A stretch of DNA of 19,155 nt from the NCBI GenBank assembly GCA_050999295.1, contig JBPCPI010000104.1, positions 1-19,155 of the forward strand, written 5' to 3'. Source of the stretch: JACCQS01 sp050999295. Its GTDB lineage: Bacteria; Actinomycetota; Actinomycetes; Mycobacteriales; Geodermatophilaceae. The notes under the pieces are model-generated. The model did no database searches, was not told the DNA's origin, and worked only from the letters and a program-made list of their open reading frames with translations. Below, piece by piece: positions 13,434 through 19,155 of the stretch. Position 1 is the first letter of the stretch. The number at the start of each line of letters is the position of its first letter. Both the position numbers and the translations under genes were made by a program.

Positions 13434-14641
13434 CAAGGCGCCCGCATGAGCTGGATCTGTTGCTGAACGTATCCGCGAATGAGCGTGATGTCGGCCGGGT
13501 CGGTGACGCCGAAGACGTCGGTACCCCCCAGGAACCGCCCCTCTCGGCTGTAACAGCGTTGGAAGATGGGGTCACCCGGTGCCGCTCCGGGGGTGTAGAA
13601 GCACGGGATGGTCGGATCCTCCGGGACCTGGAAGATCACCCGGTCGCTGAACTCCTCCCGCTCGATCCGGGCGAACTCAGCGAAGACCGCGTCTGCCTCG
13701 GGCAGCGACCCGAGCTCGTAGGTCTGGAACTGGTAGGCGAATCCGGTCGCCGCGTCGTTGGCGCTCTTGAGGTACATGCCTCGAAAGCCGTTCTCCGGCA
13801 GGACCCTCGACTCGATCTGGGGATCGATCGCGAGGTGCAGATAGCCCTGCAGGTCGTAGCTGCCGCTGTAGAGGTCTACCTCGACCGGCGGATCAGCCGT
13901 TCGTCGGTCGAGGTCGTAGATGTCGGGATCGAGGTCGACGATCTCCTCCTGGGGGGTCGGCTCGAAGTCGCCGAGCAACTGACGCTGCTCCTCGAGGAGC
14001 TCGCCGACATCGTCCTGTGCCGCGTCCAAGTCTGTGTCGCTATAGCTGAAGTAGGCCAGCATCCGCCCGACTGCTTGGAACACCTCGTAGACGATTGCGT
14101 CTTCGCCGCCCTGCTCGGAGACCGTCTGGACGGCCGGCAGGTTCTCGAAGCCACGAATCTCGGCCGGCTCGGCGCCGTTGACCTCCACGAACTTGTCGGC
14201 CAGCTCCTGCGCGGCGACGGTCGCCGAGTCCCGGTCAGACATCTCCGCCACGAACACTTTGGCGCTCCGTTGCTCGTCGAGGGTGTTCCGGCAGGTGACC
14301 CACCCGGCGACGAATCCGTAGGTCGCGTAGAGCTCCGTGGCGGCGCCGTCGTCGAAGATGCCGTCCAGCTGACCGGGGGAGATCAAGGGCTCGGTCGGGA
14401 AGCAGGGGTTCGTGAGCTCGGCGTAGATGAACTCCGGAAGGACCGTCGCTCCGGCGATCCGGTGCGCTTCGACCAGCGTCCCGTCAGTGACCTCCGGGGC
14501 GGGAGTTGGATCCGCCGTGATCTCTGGCTGCCCAGCGGGGGGTGGCGCTGCGGGCGCAGCGGTACCGGGAACGGTGGTCGTGCACCCGGACAGGATGGAT
14601 ACGGCACCCGCGGCGGCCATCACCCGCCTACCCGCGTTCAC
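13433..14641 (-). CDS. Secreted lipoprotein, paralogue 2 (possibly DUF7373-like)
   Basis: A 402-residue predicted lipoprotein with a compact signal peptide and lipobox ILSGC (Cys20), then a Pro/Ala-rich tether. The mature domain has the same block order as the downstream paralogue: EAHRIAGATVLPEF, YGFVAGW, EEQRQLLGDFEPTPQEEI, GYLHLAIDPQ, YQFQTYELGSL, EEFSDR, TIPCFY, QRCYSREGRFLG and the ending LMRAP. The C-terminal 120 residues look the most conserved, and four mature cysteines are shared. The GTG at 14641 is preceded by TAAGGT at exactly six bases, suggesting a leaderless start, although AAGG could also serve as a ribosome site. It is the first gene of a two-gene unit made by duplication, divergent from moeA. 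No enzymatic motif is visible; function unknown. Confidence 0.87.
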   Translation of the reverse strand: MNAGRRVMAAAGAVSILSGCTTTVPGTAAPAAPPPAGQPEITADPTPAPEVTDGTLVEAHRIAGATVLPEFIYAELTNPCFPTEPLISPGQLDGIFDDGAATELYATYGFVAGWVTCRNTLDEQRSAKVFVAEMSDRDSATVAAQELADKFVEVNGAEPAEIRGFENLPAVQTVSEQGGEDAIVYEVFQAVGRMLAYFSYSDTDLDAAQDDVGELLEEQRQLLGDFEPTPQEEIVDLDPDIYDLDRRTADPPVEVDLYSGSYDLQGYLHLAIDPQIESRVLPENGFRGMYLKSANDAATGFAYQFQTYELGSLPEADAVFAEFARIEREEFSDRVIFQVPEDPTIPCFYTPGAAPGDPIFQRCYSREGRFLGGTDVFGVTDPADITLIRGYVQQQIQLMRAP

Positions 14642-14653
14642 TCCGGCACCTTA
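14639..14653 (-). promoter_or_regulatory. -10-like box six bases before the lipoprotein GTG
   Basis: TAAGGT on the minus strand (14653-14648), six bases, then GTG. It fits a leaderless start; the overlapping AAGG at 7-10 nt from the GTG is an alternative Shine-Dalgarno reading. Confidence 0.42.
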
Positions 14654-14874
14654 ACCACTCCAGCGTTGCTTGCCGCGCGCCAGTGGGAACGGATGTGTCC
14701 CGCCAACTAGCGTCGATTCTGTAACTGATCGGCCCTACCTCCGGTTCCCGCACCTGCACGCCAATATCCTCACCTTCGTTGCCGCCGACGGTCGCTAGTC
14801 CGCCGGGGCCTCCGGGAATTCCGGTGAACCGGCGAGGTTCTCGACATCCGGTACGGGAACACATGCGCTGATGA

Positions 14875-14889
14875 CAAGATCGGGGCGTG
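14875..14889 (+). promoter_or_regulatory. -10-like box six bases before moeA GTG
   Basis: CAAGAT (14875-14880), six bases, then GTG at 14887. It is the weakest of the five such boxes, since the first T is C. The 245-nt gap shared with the lipoprotein gene also holds a near-palindrome around 14813-14825 (CCGGGAATTCCGG). I see no molybdenum-cofactor riboswitch. Confidence 0.35.
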
Positions 14890-16077
14890 CGTACCGTAGA
14901 AGACCATCGAGCCGCGGTCGCCGAACTCTTCCCGCTGATGCCGACGGCGATCGTCCCGTTGTCCCAGGCCCGCGGCCTGGTGCTGGCCGAGGACGTCGCA
15001 TCGTTGACCGCGCTGCCGCCCTTTCACAACTCGGCCATGGACGGCTACGCCGTACGGGCGGCAGACGTTCCCGTGGTCCCGACCAGCCTTGTGGTCGCTG
15101 ACGACATCCCAGCCGGGCGGACGGTTGTGTCCCTGGTGGAGCCCGCCACGGCGCAACGGATCATGACCGGAGCTCTGCTCCCGCCCGGTGCGGACGCGAT
15201 CGTCCCCGTGGAGCACACCGATGCCCGCACCGATCGGGTCACGATCAACACCGTGCCGTCCGCCGGGGCCCATATCCGCTCCACCGGCGAGGACATCGCC
15301 GCCGGTGAGCTGGCCCTGCGCGCCGGAACGGTCCTGTTCCCCGCCCAACTGGGTCTGGCCGCCGCGATCGGACATGCCGGGCTGCCGGTGTACCGCCGGC
15401 CGAGGGTCGTCGTGCTCTCGACGGGCAGCGAGTTGGTCGAGCCAGGGACGGCGCTGCTGCCGGGCCAGATCTATGAATCCAACAGCGCCCTGCTCTCTGC
15501 GGCGATCGAGGACGCCGGAGCCAGCGCCAAGGCCGTGCGCTTCGTACCCGACGACGTCGAACAGTTCCTCGCCACGGTCGAATCAGAAACCGAGGGAGCG
15601 GACCTGCTGATCACTTCTGGCGGGGTGAGCGCCGGCGCGTACGAGGTGGTGAAGGATGCCTTCGCCGACCTGGGGACGGTCGCGTTCGGCAAGGTGGCCA
15701 TGCAACCCGGCGGGCCGCAGGGCTGGGGCTGGGTCGGGAAGATCCCGGTGGTGCTACTGCCAGGAAACCCGGTGAGCGCGTTCGTGTCCTTCGAGGTATT
15801 CCTGCGGCCCGTGCTGCGTGCTGCGATGGGGTTGCCGACCCCCGACCGAACCCGGATCCAGGCCAGACTGGTTGCTGACGTGGTCTCGCCAGCCGGGAAG
15901 CGGCAGTTCCTGCGCGGGTTCTTCGCGGACGGCGAGGTCAGCCAGGTCGGCGGACCGGGCTCGCATCTGCTGGCCCACCTCGCCCGGGCCAACTCCCTCG
16001 TCGTCATTCCCGAGGAGACTGAGCAGATGGCCGCCGGGGACACCGTCGAGGTCTGGCTGTTGGAAGGAGCGCCGTGA
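14887..16077 (+). CDS. moeA: Molybdopterin molybdenumtransferase MoeA (Glp/gephyrin family)
   Basis: Inserts molybdate into adenylylated molybdopterin to give the active cofactor. The 396 residues are standard. Motifs in order: PPFHNSAMDGYAV (44-56) with the conserved Asp52, RIMTGALLPPGADAIVPVE (91-109), STGSELVEPG (178-187) and TSGGVSAGAYEVVKDAF (243-259) of the MPT-binding domain, then GKVAMQPGGPQGWG and LPGNPVSAFVSFEVF. The PGGP/QGWG stretch departs slightly from the common PGxPQGFG. The GTG at 14887 gives the family N-terminus RTVEDHRA. Its TGA overlaps a GTG as GTGA, but the next gene's true start is probably about 143 nt later. Confidence 0.95.
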   Translation: MRTVEDHRAAVAELFPLMPTAIVPLSQARGLVLAEDVASLTALPPFHNSAMDGYAVRAADVPVVPTSLVVADDIPAGRTVVSLVEPATAQRIMTGALLPPGADAIVPVEHTDARTDRVTINTVPSAGAHIRSTGEDIAAGELALRAGTVLFPAQLGLAAAIGHAGLPVYRRPRVVVLSTGSELVEPGTALLPGQIYESNSALLSAAIEDAGASAKAVRFVPDDVEQFLATVESETEGADLLITSGGVSAGAYEVVKDAFADLGTVAFGKVAMQPGGPQGWGWVGKIPVVLLPGNPVSAFVSFEVFLRPVLRAAMGLPTPDRTRIQARLVADVVSPAGKRQFLRGFFADGEVSQVGGPGSHLLAHLARANSLVVIPEETEQMAAGDTVEVWLLEGAP

Positions 16078-16220
16078 GCGAGCATCGCAGCGAGGAACGA
16101 GCCGGGCCGAGAGGGCGGGAGCATCGACCGAGCGCCAGCGAGGGAGGAGCGGACCGTCCGGTGCGCGAAGCGCACGAGGTCGAATACCGGAGCGGAGCCA
16201 ACACGCGAGCGGAGCGAGCC
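16078..16220 (+). repeat. GAGCG-rich repetitive spacer between moeA and moaC
   Basis: This 143-nt stretch is built from GAGC/GAGG-type words (GCGAGC, GGAGCG, GAGCGAG) and contains the inverted repeat GTGCGC-GAA-GCGCAC (16161-16175), next to CGGAC/GTCCG. It stays open in frame with moaC from a GTG at 16074 overlapping the moeA stop. The 49 residues it would add are Arg/Glu/Ser/Gly-rich and unlike any MoaC N-terminus. It looks like an inserted or expanded intergenic repeat. Confidence 0.6.
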
Positions 16221-16730
16221 ATGACGCCGAGCGAGGGCGACCCCCGATTGACGCATCTGGACGAGCGCGGCGCCGCGCGGATGGTCGACGTGACCGCCAA
16301 GGACGTGACCGTACGAACCGCCACGGCGTTCGGCCGGGTCCTGGTCAGCACCGACGTGCTCGCCTTGCTGCGCGACGAGGGCGTACCCAAGGGCGATGCA
16401 TTGGCCACCGCTCGGATCGCCGGCATCCAGGGCGCGAAGCGGACGCCGGAGCTGATCCCGTTGTGTCATCCCCTTGCGCTGCATGCGGTTTCGGTCGATC
16501 TGCAGGTTGCCGACGACTGCGTGGAGATCACGTCCACGGTGCGTACGGCCGACCGGACCGGGGTCGAGATGGAGGCCCTTACGGCTGTCTCGGTCGCCGC
16601 CCTGACCGTCATCGACATGGTCAAAGCAGTCGACAAGTCCGCCGAGATAGCCAGTGTCCGGCTGCTGTCAAAGACCGGCGGAAAGTCCGGCGACTGGTCC
16701 CGTCAGGAAGCGGGATCGGTCGATGGGTGA
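16221..16730 (+). CDS. moaC: Cyclic pyranopterin monophosphate synthase
   Basis: Second step of molybdopterin synthesis, forming cyclic pyranopterin monophosphate from the MoaA product. From ATG at 16221 it is 169 residues, close to the usual 160; HLDERGAARMVDVTAKDVTVRTATA opens the conserved part. KGDALATARIAGIQGAKRTPELIPLCHPL contains catalytic Lys and His residues, and GVEMEALTAVSVAALTVIDMVKAVDKS contains the catalytic Asp and Lys. No good Shine-Dalgarno precedes the ATG, so translation from GTG at 16074 (adding 49 repeat-encoded residues) cannot be excluded. Its stop overlaps the mogA start by 8 nt. Confidence 0.93.
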   Translation: MTPSEGDPRLTHLDERGAARMVDVTAKDVTVRTATAFGRVLVSTDVLALLRDEGVPKGDALATARIAGIQGAKRTPELIPLCHPLALHAVSVDLQVADDCVEITSTVRTADRTGVEMEALTAVSVAALTVIDMVKAVDKSAEIASVRLLSKTGGKSGDWSRQEAGSVDG

Positions 16731-17280
16731 TGTCCGGCCCGAGCACGGGGGTGCACACGACGATCAGGGCCAGCCGCCGGGGCGCGCGCCGACGGTTCCC
16801 CCACCTCGCGCGCACGTCATCACCGCGTCGAACCGCGCCAGCGCGGGTGTCTACGAAGACCGCAGCGGTCAGGCGCTCGCCGCTGGCCTGGCCGAACTGG
16901 GCTTCACCGTGAGCGGGCCCGAGGTGCTGCCCGACGACGTCGCAGTACTTACTGCCGCGCTGGGGGCAGCGGTCGACTCCGGGGCGGAGGTGATCGTCAC
17001 GACCGGCGGGACGGGCCTGTCGCCAACCGACATCACTCCCGAGGCCACCGAGCCGGTACTCGACCGGCAGGTGCCGGGTCTGGCCGAGGCGCTTCGCCGC
17101 TATGGCCAGGATCAGACGCCGTACGCAGTGCTCTCCCGAGGTCTGGTCGGGACGGCCGGGCGGTCGCTGGTGGTCAATCTGCCCGGCTCCACCGGCGGGG
17201 TCCGCGACGGGCTGGCCGTGCTGGGGCCGCTGCTCGGGCACATCGTCAGCCAACTCCGCGGCGGCGACCACCAGCCGTAG
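16723..17280 (+). CDS. mogA: Molybdopterin adenylyltransferase (MogA/MoaB family)
   Basis: Adenylylates molybdopterin before MoeA inserts molybdate. The 185 residues begin with a 27-residue Pro/Gly/His-rich lead, then the MogA fold: AHVITASNRASAGVYEDRSG, the VTTGGTGLSPTDITPEAT MPT-binding loop and LPGSTGGVRDGL near the end. ATG at 16723 (ATGGGTGA overlap with moaC) has AGGAAGCGGGA upstream, a good ribosome site; a start further up in moaC is open but unsupported. Together with moeA and moaC it forms one plus-strand unit. Some actinobacteria call this gene moaB or moaB2. Confidence 0.92.
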   Translation: MGDVRPEHGGAHDDQGQPPGRAPTVPPPRAHVITASNRASAGVYEDRSGQALAAGLAELGFTVSGPEVLPDDVAVLTAALGAAVDSGAEVIVTTGGTGLSPTDITPEATEPVLDRQVPGLAEALRRYGQDQTPYAVLSRGLVGTAGRSLVVNLPGSTGGVRDGLAVLGPLLGHIVSQLRGGDHQP

Positions 17281-17316
17281 CGCTGCTAGGCCTCGCGGAT
17301 CGCTGCCGAACGCATG

Positions 17317-17382
17317 TTTGCCTACCTGGCGTCGGGACACGCCGGCCGCGGCGTCGGCGTGCCGCCGCACCAGCTAGGCAAA
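17317..17382. terminator. Nested inverted repeat between convergent mogA and fdhD
   Basis: Outer arms TTTGCCTACCTGG (17317-17329) and its near complement (17370-17382) pair at 12 of 13 positions. Inside, CACGCCG (17338-17344) pairs with CGGCGTG (17355-17361), or alternatively ACGCCG with CGGCGT around a GCCG loop. Its position between two gene ends suits a bidirectional terminator. Confidence 0.6.
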
Positions 17383-17396
17383 GACTTTCTCGGCTG

Positions 17397-18218
17397 TCAG
17401 CTGACCCGGAATTGTCCGGTATAGACGTTGCAGCCGGTGCCGCGGACGAAGCCGATCAGCGTCATGCCTACCTCTTCTGCGAGGTCGGCGGCCAATGAGG
17501 ATGGCGCCGAGACCGCCGCCAGGGTCGGGATCCCGGCGAGCAACGCCTTCTGGGTGAGTTCGAACGACGCCCGGCCGGAGACCATGAGGATGGCGCCGAG
17601 CAGCGGGAGCTGGCTTTCCCGGACCATCGCCCCGATCGCTTTGTCCACGGCGTTGTGCCGGCCCACATCCTCGCGGGCGACCAGCAACTCCCCCGTCGAG
17701 CTGAAGATCCCGGCCGCGTGCAGTCCGCCGGTCTTGTCGAAGACCTGCTGTGCGGCGCGCAGCTTTTCCGGCAGCTGGAGCACGATGTCCAGGCTTACAA
17801 GGGTCCGGTCGGTGTGCAGGTCGTACGGCGAGTCGACCGTCACGGCCTCGATGCTGGCCTTGCCGCAGATTCCGCAGGAGCTGGTCGTGTAGAAGTTCCG
17901 GGTCACCGACGGGTCCGGGGCAGAAAGCCCTTCGGCTAGTTCGACGTCGCTGACGTTGTAGGTGTTGCGACCGGTGTCGTCCACGCTGTCGCAGTAGCGC
18001 AAGGTCCGGATATCGACGGCTTGCCGGATGACCCCTTCGGTGGCCAGGAACCCGTGGACGAGGTCCCAGTCCGCGCCCGGGGTCCGCATCGTGACCGCAA
18101 GGGGCCGACCGGAGATCCGGATCTCGAGCGGCTCCTCGGCGGCCAACACATCCGGCCGGGTCACCCGCACGCCGTCGCGGACCCGCAGCACGGGCCTACG
18201 GCTGACCAACCGAACCAT
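17397..18218 (-). CDS. fdhD: Formate dehydrogenase accessory sulfurtransferase FdhD
   Basis: Passes sulfur to the bis-MGD cofactor of formate dehydrogenase, which is needed for activity. The 273 residues include AAEEPLEIRI (26-35), WDLVHGFLATEGVI (51-64), the sulfur-carrying SSCGICGKAS with Cys115 and Cys118, GGLHAAG, and REDVGRHNAVDKAIG, all FdhD signatures; VSGRASFELTQKAL and a final GCNVYTG close the protein. The ATG at 18218 gives the normal N-terminus and is preceded by TAACCT at six bases. It is divergent from mobA and convergent with mogA. No formate dehydrogenase subunit is in the window. Confidence 0.96.
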   Translation of the reverse strand: MVRLVSRRPVLRVRDGVRVTRPDVLAAEEPLEIRISGRPLAVTMRTPGADWDLVHGFLATEGVIRQAVDIRTLRYCDSVDDTGRNTYNVSDVELAEGLSAPDPSVTRNFYTTSSCGICGKASIEAVTVDSPYDLHTDRTLVSLDIVLQLPEKLRAAQQVFDKTGGLHAAGIFSSTGELLVAREDVGRHNAVDKAIGAMVRESQLPLLGAILMVSGRASFELTQKALLAGIPTLAAVSAPSSLAADLAEEVGMTLIGFVRGTGCNVYTGQFRVS

Positions 18219-18230
18219 GCCCCGAGGTTA
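18216..18230 (-). promoter_or_regulatory. -10-like box six bases before fdhD ATG
   Basis: TAACCT on the minus strand (18230-18225), six bases, then ATG. No Shine-Dalgarno is visible, so a leaderless mRNA is likely. No convincing -35. Confidence 0.5.
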
Positions 18231-18278
18231 GTGCGGTTGGCCCGATCGCCGCCGCCGACGCTTGCCTCGGCCCGATCT

Positions 18279-18300
18279 GGCGGTTTGCTGGCAAACCGCC
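18279..18300. repeat. Perfect palindrome in the fdhD-mobA divergent region
   Basis: Arms GGCGGTTTGC and GCAAACCGCC (10 bp each, perfect) around TG. It lies 61 nt from the fdhD start and 41 nt from the mobA start, where an operator could act on both. Its left flank and arm CTGGCGGTTT recur in the palindrome at 368-389, so it may instead be a dispersed repeat. Confidence 0.7.
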
Positions 18301-18328
18301 GGGAAGCAGGCTCGGCGCGGGCCGCGGC

Positions 18329-18343
18329 TAGCCTTGTCGGGTG
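18329..18343 (+). promoter_or_regulatory. -10-like box six bases before mobA GTG
   Basis: TAGCCT (18329-18334), six bases, then GTG at 18341. No ribosome site is seen, as expected for a leaderless start. Confidence 0.5.
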
Positions 18344-18928
18344 ACGTCGAGCTACGACGCGATCGTCCTCGCCGGAGGACGCAGCAGCCGGATGTCGGGC
18401 CAGCCCAAACCCCAGCTTCGCGTCGGGGACGCGACGATGCTCGAGCACGTGCTCGCGGCCGTACGCCGTGCGGGTACGCGGGTCGTCGTCGGGCCGCCGC
18501 AGCCGGTCCCTGATGGGGTGCTGATCGTCCAGGAGCAGCCTCCCGGCGCTGGCCCGGTTGCCGGGCTGGCCGCTGGCCTGGTCCACGTCGCAGCCCACAC
18601 GGTGATCGTGGTCGCGGCGGACCTGCCCTTCCTGACTCCCGAGCTGATCGGGCAGCTGTTGGCGGGGCTGGCCGAGGACATCGACGTTGCGCTGCTGGTC
18701 GACGAGAACGGGCGCGACCAGTACCTGCTGGGCGCCTGGCGTACCGGTCCACTGCGCACGGCACTGGCCGAGCTGGAGCCGCTGCCCGGTCGGGCGATGC
18801 GCGAACTCCTCGGCACACTGCGAGTGGCCCGTGTCGAGGTCCCCGCGCCGAATGACGCGCCGGTGCCCTGGACCGACATCGACACCCCCGCCGACCTCGA
18901 CCGGGCACGACGACGAGTGCAGGGCTAG
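18341..18928 (+). CDS. mobA: Molybdenum cofactor guanylyltransferase (MobA-like)
   Basis: Attaches GMP to molybdopterin to form the MGD cofactor used by formate dehydrogenase and relatives. The 195 residues start with YDAIVLAGGRSSRMSGQPKPQLRVG, the nucleotide-binding loop of the family; the usual DK of RMGxDKAxL is PK here. VVAADLPFLTPELI (about 88-101) holds the metal-binding Asp, and WTDIDTPADLDRA the closing motif. GTG at 18341 gives the natural N-terminus. Its neighbour fdhD also serves formate dehydrogenase, which supports MobA over a MobA-like sugar or cytidylyl transferase. Confidence 0.9.
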   Translation: MTSSYDAIVLAGGRSSRMSGQPKPQLRVGDATMLEHVLAAVRRAGTRVVVGPPQPVPDGVLIVQEQPPGAGPVAGLAAGLVHVAAHTVIVVAADLPFLTPELIGQLLAGLAEDIDVALLVDENGRDQYLLGAWRTGPLRTALAELEPLPGRAMRELLGTLRVARVEVPAPNDAPVPWTDIDTPADLDRARRRVQG

Positions 18929-18942
18929 CGTCCCGGTCGCAT

Positions 18943-19012
18943 CAGGGACTTTCTCCGGAGAATGTGCGGTCTGACCCACCGCAGAAGTGACCTTCTCCGG
19001 AGAAAGTCCCTG
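18943..19012. repeat. Nested inverted repeat after mobA (1)
   Basis: Perfect 20-bp arms at 18943-18962 and 18993-19012; each arm contains the 12-bp palindrome TTCTCCGGAGAA. Inside, TGCGGT pairs with ACCGCA around seven bases (about 18965-18983). It begins 15 nt after the mobA stop. It could act as a terminator but is longer and more elaborate than needed. Confidence 0.7.
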
Positions 19013-19070
19013 CTCGCCCCTGGCGGGAATGGGGATCCACGACGCGCTGCGTCTGGACAGGCCGTTTCTT

Positions 19071-19121
19071 GATCGTGAGCGCTCAGGGCGTAGTGGCGGT
19101 GCACTATCCGCGCTCACGATC
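19071..19121. repeat. Nested inverted repeat after mobA (2)
   Basis: Perfect 12-bp arms, GATCGTGAGCGC at 19071-19082 and its complement at 19110-19121, enclosing a second hairpin TAGTG (19091-19095) / CACTA (19102-19106). It lies 59 nt beyond the previous element. No gene is seen from 18929 to the right edge. Confidence 0.65.
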
Positions 19122-19155
19122 TTCGCGGCGCAGGCTTAAGCGCCCCAGCAGCCCC

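Noticed and set aside
14642..14886. Moco riboswitch before moeA
   Set aside because: No convincing motif, and the -10-like box adjoining the start codon leaves no room for a leader.
16074..16220. CRISPR-like array in the GAGCG repeat
   Set aside because: Short irregular words without regular spacers; it is low-complexity repeat DNA.

Overview
The window is high-GC DNA with frequent GTG starts and 1-8 nt stop/start overlaps. The gene orders alr-(hydrolase)-tsaE-tsaB, glmS-acpS-nnr, rplM-rpsI-glmM and moeA-moaC-mogA point to an actinobacterium (Actinomycetia). I cannot fix the order or genus from sequence alone. Nearly every gene is a recognisable core gene; the novelty lies at gene junctions, in one inserted gene pair and in the palindromes.

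Layout: everything from 14641 down to the left edge is on the minus strand. Two overlapping paralogous lipoprotein genes (14641-12171) are followed by rplM-rpsI-glmM, then glmS-acpS-nnr. Next come a TPR-GGDEF signalling gene translationally coupled to a small HesB/IscA-like gene, and then alr, an alpha/beta hydrolase, tsaE and the start of tsaB, which runs off the left edge. Read in transcription order this covers ribosomal proteins, amino-sugar and peptidoglycan precursors (GlmM, GlmS, Alr), acyl-carrier-protein activation (AcpS), NAD(P)HX repair (Nnr) and tRNA t6A synthesis (TsaE, TsaB). The GGDEF/HesB pair sits between nnr and alr with its own -10-like box upstream and a strong hairpin directly after its last stop. 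Beyond that hairpin, on the plus strand facing away from alr, is a remnant of a PPOX-class F420-type enzyme whose conserved Trp codon has become TGA.

The right end is a molybdenum-cofactor region: moeA-moaC-mogA on plus, fdhD on minus and mobA on plus. This is a late-step set (one early enzyme, MoaC, then molybdate insertion, GMP/bis-MGD attachment and FdhD sulfuration), which suggests a formate dehydrogenase elsewhere. moaA, moaD and moaE are not in the window.

Structure beyond the genes: (1) five units begin with a -10-like TANNNT (once CANNNT) exactly six bases before an ATG or GTG, the geometry of leaderless transcripts. (2) Several long inverted repeats, four of them with a second hairpin nested inside, lie at gene ends. 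(3) Two short palindromes at opposite ends of the window share the same arms. (4) Palindromic or repetitive DNA appears to have changed two gene boundaries: tsaE reads 175 nt into tsaB, and moaC may be preceded by a 143-nt repeat kept in frame. No CRISPR array, tRNA, rRNA, insertion sequence or prophage gene was seen.
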